Shown here piece by piece: positions 1-12,020 of a DNA stretch of 64,000 nt. The number at the start of each line of letters is the position of its first letter. Position 1 is the stretch's first letter. Under the pieces are notes generated by a model. That model was not told the DNA's origin. It saw only the letters and a list, made by a program, of their open reading frames with translations, and did no database searches. A program made the translations under genes and the position numbers. The stretch is from Patagioenas fasciata (Eukaryota > Chordata > Aves > Columbiformes > Columbidae), in contig NC_092523.1 in the NCBI RefSeq assembly GCF_037038585.1, positions 43,241,001 through 43,305,000 of the forward strand, written 5' to 3'.

Positions 1-3000
1 CAGAAGAACATAAAAGCATCCAGCTGTGTTTCACCCTGTCAGCCAAGGTGTTGCTTTTAACACAGAATTCAGCCTCACAAGCAGTTTCTGGAAGTTTGGG
101 GTTCATGATTAACACGGTACAGTGTATCTAGTCAGTTAGTTTTGCAAAATGCCTTTAACAAAAGGTAGGGTGCGTGACTAGTCAGTAAAATATAGAAGAG
201 TTTTTCATATGTGCAATATACGTCTGGATAAAACCAATAATTTGACTAATGTACTGATGAATCATATTATTTTATTCTAATTGGATGGTTTTAAGTATAA
301 GATGCCCCTAAACATTGTCGGTGTTCTGATGTATGGATACAGCAAATAAGAAATTTTTGAGACTATGGAATCTCTTTTGCGGCAACAACCTTTTAGCACT
401 GGTTTAAGAAAATCCGTCTCATTTCATGCCCCAAGTCATATGATCAAAGTACCTGTTGTCAAAGTACCAGATTTTGACACAGCAACAGTAATCTACATAC
501 AGAGAAGAACTTTCTGAGCTGCACTTGTTTAGTTTCTTGCTGTTCCTTAGTGATAGAATAGAGATAAAAATACCTTCAGCTGTATTTTCTGCCAAAGTCC
601 AAGTTACAGAACTGGAAGTTTTTGTCACCTATTTAAACTGGTATATCTGCAGTCATGTTTCCCTAGAAATTCCCCTCTTCCAGTTCTTATGTTTATGGTG
701 TGAAGCACAGTAACAAAACCAGTGTATACAGCAGAACAACAAATCATACCACTATTGATAGAAAATGTACCCAAAAAAATGTTTCTCAGTGTTCTGAAGA
801 ACCCTGTAGACACAGCTTGTTGTAGGAAGCAACATAATTTAATGTTCAGAAAAATTCCTTTTCCACCAAGTTGGATATCAGTGCAACATCTGAAAGCATT
901 AATCTCTCTGGATTGCTTAAAATGATTGAATGTTTTACTTTTTATATGCTCCTTATTTTACAATGATGATGCCTCTCAAAGAACTGATAACTTATCCGTG
1001 GAACCGTGGTCAGATAAATCACAAGTGTCAGGCAATGCAATGCGTTTTTTTCTAAACAAAGCAGAACTATTGCATATAGAGCAGTTTCTCCAAATGCCTC
1101 TCTTCCAGGTTTGAAGATCTTACATCTGAGCAAGACTGCATCCTGTCAGAGAGATCTGCTGCAAATACTAATGTTTCAGACCTTGGAGAATATGTTGCAC
1201 TAGTCCTTACAGTATTTTTAATGCAGTAGTCATGCTTAACAATTAAAAAATATCTTTTCATCTGTCTTCTGGGTTCCCCAAACCTAGAAATTAAGAAGCT
1301 TTATTACTTCTTATTCAAAGAGTGTCAACAGTCTCAAAATCCTGCTTAACTTACAGATATCACTTTAAGTGAGATATGTCATCTGAGTAATAGGAAATAT
1401 TTTGTAAAGTTATGGAGCTTAAGTCTGTCTGGGAAGGGGAACACTTCTCTTCATTAATCCTTCAAAATGCTTTTCGAGTTCATAACTGCTACATTGATCT
1501 TGCATACAGATCTCTATGGGATGCTGCTGATCATCCACGGATAACAAGATCTAGAGTTCGCTGCTATTTGTAATGTGTTGCTGACTGATGTGTGGTCACC
1601 CTTCCTATAGCCTAATGTGGACAGTGTAGGAGAAAATAATGAAAATAGATCCATGTAAGAATCTAAAAGTCTGACTTTTGAGGAAAAGCTTTTGCCTACC
1701 ATTACTTTCTCAAAAAAAAGTAATGAGAAGTATAGCTGTGCAAATAACAGACCAATATTGCAGCACACTCCTGTTTGAAAGGTGTAATGAATTCCTTGCT
1801 TTGTACTTATCTCTTTCACTTAAAAGGATATTCGCAGGAACAAAAGCCATGGTTTTAACCTGGAAACTGAATGATGACCATTTAATGCTTGAATCAATAA
1901 AAACATACCTCAGTCTGGAGTGTTAGAAAGATGTAGGCAGTTTGCATTCACTTTTTATAACAGTCTGCAAACTTTCACTTGATACTTACTAGAAAGAACA
2001 TTTACACTCTGCATAGAACATTTAAATTTGTGTAACAAAGTGCTCGTTTTGTCCTTCTAGCAGAGATTTAGAATGATGATCACTTCTATTCCAAGACTAA
2101 GTGGATCAAACTTTTTTATTGTCCCATCTCTTTGTGCAAAATTTTTGTCATAAAAATTCCTGCAGCACTGACAGGAAGGTTCACTGATACAGTGAGAAAT
2201 GGGTTAAGAAAAAAATACATGTGTTTTCATATAGAAACCTCAAAAATAAGACACATACATTTTAAGTGTTGGCTTCTCTGATTATTGCATATTAGGCCAT
2301 AATGGAACATAGCTTTCTGTGGTAGTTCATGTCATTATTACCGTTGAACACAAACTCATGGAGCTTGAAGTCTTTCACCCGCCTACATTTATTACAAGCA
2401 ATTAAAACTGTTTAGTTTAAAAAATTAAGTAAGAGAAAAATCATGTGCTGCAGCACAAAGGCTACGGAAAAGAAGGAGGACAAAAGATGATTGCATATAC
2501 TAATTTGTTGCTAAAATATGACAAAACATTTCCGTAAAAAGGGTTTTACTTTAGCTGAAGTGCATGCAATATTTCTTATGTGAAATAAGAGCCCCATCCT
2601 AAAATGCCAAATCCTGAAATCCATGGCACTCCACAGTTTTTTGCCTTTTCCCAGTATCTCAGGTAGCCTCAGGATCAGATGAATTATATGAATCCTGTCA
2701 CACCAGTGAGGCGCCCTCCAGGAGTATGTACTTGGAAAGGACTGAGTCTTGGTTTTTTTGCAGATATTTTCACTTAACTACCACATTTCTCTTCTTGCTG
2801 AAATAAGAAGGTGAAGTGAGGTGGTAAGTGTGCCGTGATTTTGAAGGGAACATCTGGAGAGAAATCTTCAAGCCTCTGTTGACTCCTGCCTGTTTGATCT
2901 CCACAATGGAGGCAGCCAGGATGTCAGAACAGACAAAAGCCCTCTGTGCTCTTCCCCAGCACACTGCTGGAGCAGCCAGCAGAATTTCACGTTTTGGTAA

Positions 3001-5485
3001 CTCAGTGCATTTTCATGTAATAAAAAAAAGAGGCAGGTCTGTTGCAGTGGCTACCTAACATATCACTTGTTCAACCCCATTTTGAAAGAAACCTGAAAAT
3101 CTGAAAAGTGAAGCTAACAGAAGCATTCTGGGAGTGGCTGCTGAATCAGCATTTCCCATTATGTTATGATCAGATTTGGCTTATGGGTTGAGATATGAGA
3201 TTGTATCACACCATACTACAAACTAATACTACAATCAGAATAAATCTTATCCTATTAATGGATATAATGCTTTCCATAAATTTCAGGCTTCACCTAGGAG
3301 TATGAGGTTGGACTCCATATCTATGTGTAATTTAGCAATCCATTATGTCTAGTGTCTGTTGCTGACATGTATTATCAGTGTCATCAGTTCTTAGAATTAC
3401 ACTTATATAAATTTATGTTTTCAAGGTTTTGTTTGCTTAATGAAAGCTGATATCCTCTTTCACAGGGCCAAAGACCAGTTCTTTTCTCAAGGGCTTTCCA
3501 CTCAAGTCCTTCTATGCATGAATAATTTTTCTGGTATCTAAAATGTCACTCATTTCTTCTTTTGTCTGATTTGACCACAAGTAAATGACTCAAGACCGTC
3601 TGTGTACAGCACAGTGTTAAAAATGTTAACAGAAGATTTTTCATCTTGAACAGTGTGCTTGTCTCAGGACACAGCTCTGTCACCAAAGCCTATTTAGAGC
3701 CTTCAGTGTCAGAAATTTCACAATAAGCAAAGTGCAACGCTTAAAGTCATATGTTGTGACAACTGCACACAAGCTAGCAGGCTATGCTATTTCCAGGAAT
3801 GAGAAGAAGAGTAGGGGACGATGTGACAAAATTGTACCAGTAGTAGTGGCTGATTATCTCAGAATTCTGTCAGAACTCATGGGGCCCTACTTTCTCTTGC
3901 TCTGTGGAAAATTAGGATATGAAAACATGAAAGTGGTAACGCTTTAACATCTGGATATCTGCTGACACACAAAATAAAATTCTAAGTTTCTGCTGATGAG
4001 TATTATAGGAACCATGACGTTACCCCCTTTTGATACTCACAAACGAGGAACAGATCTGCTTCTTTCTTAAATGTCTCTAACCTTCCACTTTCCATATTGC
4101 TTTAGGCCACTGCATACATCTCTCTTTGCAAATGCACAGCTAAATTAGTGGAAAATGGAAATCTTAGGGCAAGAGGACCTACAAATGTTTCAGATTAAAC
4201 ATTAAAAGCAAGTTAATGAAGTATGTATCTATTTGTGGTTGCTTCAAAGAAACTGGGTTGCCCCCTGCCCAGGGAACACCCTTGCCTTCCCCTGCCCTCT
4301 CCTGCCCTCCTCTGCTCCCTGCACCCATCTCAAACAGGAGACACCACCCTTGTGCACCTCTTCCCTTCTCCAACTTTTAACCTCCCTCCTCTCTCCTTAC
4401 TAATTAAAGTTTAATATCAAAATAAAGTAAAACCCACACATTTGATTTAGTATGACTTATGCAAAAACAAGAAAGAAACTTTCTGGACTTAAAAACTGTG
4501 TTACATAAAGCACATTAGGAGGTAAGGTATTCTCAGAGGTCATGAAAAAGATGGGTTTATTCCATTTTTGCTATAGCGTTACAGGAAAAAAATATAGTAA
4601 CACACCTGTAAAACTTAAGCCCAGTTTCTCCCTGAATTTGGATTAACTTAAAATAACATAATAAGAATGAAATAATTTTATTTGCTAATTCACAATATCT
4701 CTAGTTAAATGGAACCTTCTGACAGTTTGTGAAACAAGTAGCATGTTTATCCCAGTGAGCTCTGCTCAAAGGAGAATTTGCAATTTGTTTAACAGATGTT
4801 AAAGCCCATGACTGGATTTTTCTACAGTTGCACTTTCATGAACTGGTGGAAATTCAAGCTTGGTGAGGTCCACTGCAGTGCCTGGGAACACTTCAGCTAT
4901 ACGTGGCCCTTCTCAGTCCAATTAGGCACAGGAAAAGGGGCTGTCAGCACAGAAGTGCTCTCCCATTCTCTGTATGTAGATGCCCTTCTTACAGGGCTCT
5001 TGCACTCTCTGGCCAAGACTGCCAACAGGGCATGAAGCCACATGGGCACACACCTGGACCCGGATTCTCATCAGGGCATAAAGCCCTGAGTCCCAGAGCC
5101 TCAGCAGAAGACACTCCCAAATTTTGATTACTAGAATATTAATTAAATTGTGTTTGTGGCATCACAAAATAAACACCTACTGAGGCACCTCAGCATGTCC
5201 TGCACTGCTGTACCTCAGAGGGATGTTAGAACATCATCTGTATAAAATACAGTCAATAATGGCCTGTAAGGTTAACTCCAAAAGTTGTCTCGATTGTCTG
5301 TAAAAGCAACCATATCAGGACTGTCACTCCAAATTGTCAGCTTACCCATTGAGCAGTCATGCCTGACCTGAAGTAGATCATACCCGGAGAATCATCACAA
5401 ATTCTGAGAAATACTGGAAGAAATTGTTCTATTGGGGAAACTTACCCATAAATTACTCTACAAGAAAATAAGCGTGTAGGTGAAA
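1..5485. other. Intergenic DNA, no gene recognised
   Basis: AT-rich, unique-looking sequence. Open frames on both strands are short, and none shows a recognisable domain or convincing splice-flanked exons. A C-rich patch at 4257-4330 gives four G-tracts on the minus strand (4279-4307, loops of 7, 2 and 7). I see no CR1 copy clear enough to call here. Distal regulatory elements of neighbouring genes could be present, but nothing in the sequence alone shows them. Confidence 0.6.
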
Positions 5486-5627
5486 AACAACAAACAAACA
5501 AATGCCACAAAACATCCAAACAAACAAACAAAACCTTCAAACCAAACAACCAAAACGCCACAAACAGTTCAACTCCTTCTATTATAAACAGCAAATCTCC
5601 TGAAAGCAAAAAAAAAAAAAAAAAAAA
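5486..5627. repeat. A/C-rich CAAA-type low-complexity tract ending in A20
   Basis: Repeated CAAA and CAAAA units, with almost no G on the + strand in the first part, end in an uninterrupted run of 20 A at 5608-5627. It could be a degenerate (CAAA)n microsatellite or the A-rich end of an old retrocopy. No retrocopy body is recognisable on its left. Confidence 0.75.
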
Positions 5628-5639
5628 TGCAGTTAAGTA

Positions 5640-5677
5640 GATGCCTTTTGTGCATTAAGATGCCTTTTGTGCATTAT
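5640..5677. repeat. 19-bp direct tandem duplication
   Basis: GATGCCTTTTGTGCATTA occurs at 5640-5657 and again at 5659-5676. The repeat period is 19 bp, and the two copies are identical over 18 bases. It lies 12 bp after the A20 run, which suggests replication slippage or a duplicated insertion site. Confidence 0.85.
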
Positions 5678-6826
5678 ATCAACGCCTTTGATGGAAAATA
5701 GATCAAGAAGCCTGTTTGTGGAGATCAAGACGCTAATTACATTCTTTGAGGGTTCAGGATGTGAAATATTAGAAGTAGATGTTGATGTTCTTAGTGTAAC
5801 CTCTTTTCTGCAACGTGGCGACAAGAGGAATATTGAACTTAGACAGAAACAAAATGGGTAAGTTCTCTCACTTTTAACACATAAGAAACCTCCTACAGAT
5901 ACCAGTTGAGTCTAACATTTCACGCACCAGTTGGTGTGGAAATTCCTGGTATTTATGCTTAGCCTAAGTATGAGCTTTCTGTTGAAAAATAAATCAACCA
6001 TTAGGACCACCAAATTCTCCCATGCCAGTGTAAAACACTCAGAAGGATTTGGATCTCCTGCCCATAACTGGATCTCCAGTCCACAACTGATTCCAAAGAC
6101 AACTCCATCCTGGGCAAGCAGACTAGGAATTGCAGCTTGTTTGCCATATTTCCTTGTAACTTGGTCTTTTATTTTCAGCTGAATGTCAGCAAATATGTGA
6201 CTGAAGTATATATGTTGATTCATCAGACACTGAGAAGCACTATAGCTGTAAAGACTTCTCAGCCAGGCTTTGTATCTCTCAACAGAAATGTCCAGGAAAC
6301 ACAGTATTTGAAAAATCTGGAAAATATATCAATATATTAATATTGCCTTTCTTCCACAGGAGATGAGCTGGTGGAAATTTATTTAGATTATATGTTAACT
6401 AAATAAAGATCAGAAAATGAAACACCTTATCTGTGAAAACATTTTAATTCAGAACAAACAACTCTAATTGCTGAACTTGTCTTCTGAACATGCTTCAGAC
6501 AGGACTGTACCATCTGGAATTAACAGGAATTTGATGAAATGCCAAATTTTACTGGAATCTACCAGATATATTTTTTATTTTTGATTCATTACTAACATCA
6601 TAATGTACTTTTTGCTGAACAAAAAGTAAAAAATACCCTAAATAAACCACCTAGCTATTTCTGGTTCTGGTATTCTTATTTTGTAATTTTTAGGCATCTA
6701 GGAATATCTAGCTAAGTGATCACTGCATTACCTGAACAAATTCTTTTGCAACTTGGTAATTGATTGTTAATATTATTCCTGATTCTGATCAGCTTGACAA
6801 AGGACACCAGCTCCCACCTCCTGCCA
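5678..6826. other. Intergenic DNA, no gene recognised
   Basis: Unique AT-rich sequence. The longest open frame is a 103-codon minus-strand frame at 5912-6223. It resembles no family I know and has no exon context, so it is not called. Confidence 0.5.
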
Positions 6827-6859
6827 CCCCCCCCACCCCACCCCGGTTTATTGAATAAA
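6827..6859. repeat. C8-A-C4-A-C4 tract next to a palindromic TTTATT-G-AATAAA
   Basis: Three C-runs of 8, 4 and 4, separated by single A bases (6827-6844), read on the minus strand as closely spaced G-runs with quadruplex potential. Directly beside them, 6847-6859 is a perfect inverted repeat that presents a poly(A) signal hexamer on each strand. On the minus strand the order is AATAAA and then a G-rich element, the usual layout of a cleavage site. No minus-strand gene was found upstream of it, so any role is conjectural. Confidence 0.7.
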
Positions 6860-9723
6860 GAATACAAAAATACAAGTTAAATACAAATCACAGAGCAGTT
6901 TTACTATATTGCATAAGAACCAATGACAAAGAAGCAAGTGAGTGAAGATTACATGCATGTAGCAATGACGTAATAATTCAAAGAAAGAGCATGCTTTTTA
7001 TTCAGTAACTGTCCTTCAAGTATCTTTGTATTTGATTTTCTTATTTGGTGTATAAGTTTCTAAGCGTAAATGCAAAAAAAATAGATTTTTTAAAAGTTTT
7101 TTAAAAATATATAATCAGTCAAATAATGTAGTTGCAAAATTTCTGCTTTACCTTCATACTTCAGATTTACTCAGTCTTCTGGCTAGCTTAGATTTTTTTT
7201 AAATTGGACATTACTATGGCTACGTGAACCAATAAAAATATTTTACTACTTGATCATTACCCCTCTAACCACTCTAATATTGCTTTCCTCTGCTCTTTTA
7301 TATTATCTTTTCCCAGGCAGTTTATTAGGTAGCTTACAGTTAGTTTGTCCACATATTTGGGCTTTGTATGTCTATGTCCCATACATCACAGTGTCACAGT
7401 CTCTACACGAACACTCCTAAATCACCCTCTCCTTCACAATTACCGCTGCTCTTTCCACTTTTATTGATTTTATTGAAAGCCAGTGTTCCCCTTGTTACTA
7501 TGGGCATTGCCTTGTTCTAGCATTTGATGTCTAGCATTTTTCACTATGGAAATAATTGCCTTTTCACCATTTTGTTTCTCTCAGTCTTCTTAAATCAGTA
7601 TTTTCACCAGCCTGTTTGTCACAAAGGCTGACTTCTGCCTCGTCAGTAATTCCTCTTATTCCTAGTCAGTCCAATCAGTTCTCTCTGGCACTACAGTAAC
7701 TGATTCCCTGATGACAGTGTGACTTCCAATCTGATATAATTTGTACTTATCATTTGTACTTTCCCTCTCTTTTATTGAGCTCTTCAGAGTACAATGAGAT
7801 TCCTACCGTACTGCCAGAAAGAAAAGATATAAAGATCAGCACTACTATTAATTTAAGGTACTCTGTTTTGTGTTCTAGAGAATGGAAAGTTAAGAAGTCA
7901 AATCAGAAGCACCAGTTGACTGAATGAATAAGATGTAGGTTGAAAGAAGTGAGTCTGAGAAAAAGGTTCCACTTATAAACTTGCCATCTGAAGTTTCTCT
8001 TCTTTTTCATCTTCAACTGAAACTCCTTCCTCTACTCTGACACTGAACAGACAGGATGGCTACCTAAGGTGGCTAAAAAGCAGGGACATACAGCTGCCTT
8101 ACCTTTGTGTGTGTCATGTAGACATTTTGTGTATACACGATTTCAGCTTTGTGCAAATAAGGAGCTAAATAATTTACAATAAACAGGCATTCTCAGATGA
8201 AAACAAATTAGCATATCTGGATTGTATTTCCTTTGAATATATTGAATTACCTGAGTAAGCAAATCCAATTAAGGAAATTATAGGTCCTCTCTTTTACCAG
8301 AAAGGACCATGATTGTTTAAAGTTCAAGAGTGTCACTTTCTGGCCACAAGATGAAGGATGCCTTTCTTGCTGATGGAATTAAGCTCTAATTATTTATCAA
8401 GGAGTTCATCACAGGCTGTGAAATCAGATATCAAGTTTCTCTAAAGTTTTGCTAATATTTTGTTTCTCTACTCCAAATTTTTGATTTCTTATAGTAACCT
8501 GCTTTTGGAGCAGCTTATTCCTCACTTCTTTCTCTTCTTGCCCCCAGAGAAAAGAGGACAAAGTGGTCTACTTTCTAATACCCAGCAAAATATGATCTTG
8601 GATAGGGGCAGAACACATTGGGTTGCAATTAACACATTGCTTCGGAAAGGAAGGGACTGAACTCCTAGTGAAGTTTTCCTTCCTTTTCCACACTGTCTCA
8701 GAATTATGTTTCTGATGAAAGTGTGCTAGCTTATATGGAGGGTTTCATCTATAAAATAAGGCAATGAGAGAAGGTAATACTTGCATCCATAAGGAAGACA
8801 AAGTCCTAGAATATCTACATTCACAGTAACAGCTTGGTAGGAAACAGAATCTGACTTGAAAAGAGATGGTCTGAAAATATGAAAACTCCCAGCTGTAGAC
8901 TTACTGCTGACAGATGGTAAATGAGGACAAAAATGTTCAATTTTAACTTTTGCTAGCATATGACCTTTTTTCTTAGCTTAATCAATAAAGCAACCGATAC
9001 ATCTCTGGTTTTCTCTGAGTATATCTTGAACAGTAAAAATCTTTTGCCTATTGCATATCTACAAAATTCAGAAAGCAAACCTTAGATACTGACTTACAAA
9101 TGGAATTTTGAGATATTTTTATTACTCTAAGCAATAAAAGAAAAAAAAATTATTAAGGGATGTACGACAATTTCTGAAATAAAGTGAAATCCAATCTGAA
9201 TACACTGGATGATGTGTTTCATAGCACACTTTTGTGTGTGTGTGTGTGTGAGAGAGGTATCCACTAATTATCATAATTAAAATACAACATGGAATGCAGA
9301 TACTACATTCCTTTTTTCAATACAAGTGCTTTGTGCTTTATACTGCCATATTGTCACTGAAATTAACCTTTTGGCTAGGAATAGAAACTATTTCTGAAAC
9401 TGATTAACTTATTTTTATTGTTGGCTAAATGCCTGTATGTCTCTCAGCAAAATTGTGCACAGAAGTAAGAGTAAATACACCATGCAGCACATGTATTATG
9501 TCTGTCTTTTAGACAATGTCGAACAAATTGTGTATATATTAATAAGCTGACTGATAAGTCTCTGTGTGTGCCCAATAACTCAGAGCATTCTGTGTGTGAC
9601 TTAGCACACATAAGCAAATCAGGCACAGAATTCCTGTGCAGCAGCCATCACTTCAGTAGTTTTGGATGTCAGGAGAATCAGGCACTCAGGATCTACTGCT
9701 CTGAGAAAACACAAAAACATCTG
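6860..9723. other. Intergenic DNA, no gene recognised
   Basis: AT-rich unique sequence without recognisable exons, except for a (TG)9 microsatellite at 9233-9250. All open frames are under 80 codons and lack domain signatures. Confidence 0.55.
9233..9250. repeat. (TG)9 microsatellite
   Basis: Nine uninterrupted TG units, followed by a short AG run. Confidence 0.9.
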
Positions 9724-10650
9724 TACTGGTTTAGGCCAAAGACTCACCTGGCTGAATATCCCATCTGCAGCAACAGATGATGGTGCTTCTCTAAAGGAAA
9801 AACATAGTTAAGAAAGCCAGCACAGGTGCTCCTAGCCTGCAGCAAGCTGTGGCTCAGGAATTCTCCGAGGCAGGGACGTTATCTTTCCAATTATTAAAAA
9901 CTTCTGATATCCAAAACATTCTGTGCAAAGCAGTTCCATAGCTCAATTATATGTGTTGTGTGAAAGACCATATTTCTTTTTTTTTTTTTTTTCATTTTGA
10001 CCTGCCTCATGCAGGTTTTAATGTTTTAATGTCACTGTTTTAATGCGTCTTGTTATTGTCAAGTGTTATTTCTTATTCGTACCGCTCATAAATTTCTCTG
10101 ACAGTAGGGCTGTCTTTTTGCAGACTAAAGAAGGTTCTCTATTTAGTACAGAATATTCCCTACATTTGTTCCAGTTCTACTATATCCTCTCTGACATGAG
10201 GGATTGCAGACGGTATTCAAGATGCAGAAGCACAGTCAATTTATTCTGCAGCATAATATTGTTTTCTGGTTTATTTTCTGGTTTTGTTTTTTTTTTTTCT
10301 CTTTTTCTTTCTCTTTCTGTTTCTTTGTGTTCCTCTTTTCTTTTTCCTTTTTTTCAGATTCTTACTGAGTGCTCAGCTAATGTTTTTATAGACTTTGTTG
10401 TTTTAATCCTAAGGTGTCTTTCAAGATCTGTAGTAAACAGGTCAGGATCTATTACAGTATCTGTAAAATTAGCTCTGTTTTGTCTCATATATATGATGTT
10501 ACAATTTTTTATTCTGAAATTCTCCTGTCTTTTTATCACCCAGCCACTCAGTCTCTCAATGATCTCCTTTAATTCTTCACAGTCACCCATAACTTTACTA
10601 TCCTCATTATTGTAATAGTCAGCAAATGTCACCACCTTGTTATTTTGATT
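9724..10650 (-). mobile_element. Ancient, heavily decayed CR1-family LINE fragment (RT 3' part and 3' UTR)
   Basis: The left end is the 3' terminus. TACTGGTTTAGGCC with a following TATCCCATCTGC block matches the 3' UTR pattern of old CR1 elements known from turtles and crocodilians. Further right are the relics of phrases such as 'gcaaagcagttccatagctcaa' split by substitutions, GTATTCAAGATG at about 10214, and CAGCAAATGTCACCACC at about 10620. On the minus strand, 10354-10635 stays open and keeps a mutated form of the RT active-site block: FAD at its start, then residues resembling the CEEL...LSGW helix. A pyrimidine-rich low-complexity stretch at about 10286-10358 interrupts it. Divergence is far greater than in the other CR1 copies here, so the insertion probably predates the bird radiation. 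Both boundaries are approximate. Confidence 0.7.
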
Positions 10651-11277
10651 ATTTGTGACATTAGGTAAAACAAAGTTTCCCTACATTGGTCATCTAATTC
10701 TTCAGATTGAGAAGTCTCACAGGCAGGTTAAGCAGTTCTGCTCTTCCGCGTTTTCAAAATGCACTTTTAAAAATGAATCAGCAAATAGAAATCAGAATTC
10801 AGAAGCTCTCACAGAGTCTCAAGACACATGGTTCAGGACTAAAATAATAATTGAAATATGGATTGTTTTTACTGTCTTAAATAAGGGGAGACTTGATATT
10901 GGTACTGTTGATCCCATTTGCACTGTAGCACTCCCTTTGCCTGCTCAAAACTGGGGTAATTTATGTAACTTAGTGCTATAGGAAGGAAGGTTTTGATCAT
11001 TTAATAAGATCTGTTTTACTTTCTTTCTGAGGCACTGTAGCAGCATTGCTTTTCATCTTACTGTACAGTTCATCAAACAAAAATAAGTATTTTCCATTTT
11101 GTGAGGCAGAGAGTGTATGTTTCTCTAGTCTTTCTGGACCAAATCTGAATCACATGATTGTCTGAGATTGTGGGAGACTGGTTATGATGAGCCACATTTC
11201 TTCCACATCTCTGTTCCTTGGTTCTCAAAGAGCTTTGTTTCTACAAATTACCGCTAAAAGAGAGATATGATTAAGCC

Positions 11278-11336
11278 AAACAAACAAACAAAAAAGAAAG
11301 AAGGAAATGGAAAAGGAAAAGGAAAAATGAAAAGGA
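11278..11336. repeat. CAAA and GGAAAA purine-rich low-complexity tract
   Basis: Three CAAA units are followed by A/G-only sequence with tandem GGAAAA units. This is a simple repeat with no coding signal. Confidence 0.8.
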
Positions 11337-11974
11337 ACATGGTATGATAAGGGAACAGAGAACATATAAAACTCCTGGGTCAGAGGGAAGGGCAGCATGA
11401 AACATTAATTCCCTGGATGGGAAACTGGAAGTTAGGAAGCAAAGTAGAGGCAATAAATTTTAGGAAGTCCTGTGTAATATATTCATTCTAGTTTCTCTTT
11501 CCAATTTCTTTAGATCATTGTGGTATATTGGGTACAATTTGCATGTGTAATGTGAAATGTGCTCGCTGACTATAATTTCAGAATAATCATTGAATAAGTG
11601 AATAAGCTCTCAACTGTTTTTGTTTCCATGTGTGTCTTACTGGTGATGGTATGAGAAGACAACTTCCTCTACAAGATTTTCAATCTTATCTGAAGGCAAG
11701 AGCTCATAAGCACCAAAATTTATCTTGAGAATGAATTCCATAATTCATCAGGTAGATTTCCAAAACGACTGCTTTCTACAGATATAAGTTTTACTTGCAA
11801 GGTTTGCAATTCACTTGTAGCTCTCATAAGGGACAGTATGATGCAGATCTCCCCTATTAGTGAAGAATCAGTAACAAGATTTGAGCACTTAAGTAATGTC
11901 CTTTCAGTAGCTTTTTTTGCTAGGCAGAAAAACGTCTGTTTTCTGAGATATTTTCATTTTTGTAAGGTTTTGGT

Positions 11975-12020
11975 GGAGGTTTTTTGTTTGTTTTTGTTTG
12001 TTTGTTTTTGCTTTTTTTTG
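11975..12020. repeat. T/G-rich (TTTG)n tract
   Basis: Repeated GTTT and GTTTTT units followed by a T8 run. Confidence 0.8.

Noticed and set aside
3284-3350. Possible tiny CR1 3' tail (GAGGTTGGACTCCATATC)
   Set aside because: Only one phrase resembles CR1 and there is no flanking CR1 sequence; too weak to call.
5912-6223. 103-codon minus-strand frame
   Set aside because: No family recognised, no splice signals in the expected places, and length within chance for this much sequence.
10043-10615. 190-codon + strand open frame
   Set aside because: It is antisense to the ancient CR1 relic and includes its pyrimidine-rich tract; the hydrophobic residues reflect T-rich DNA.
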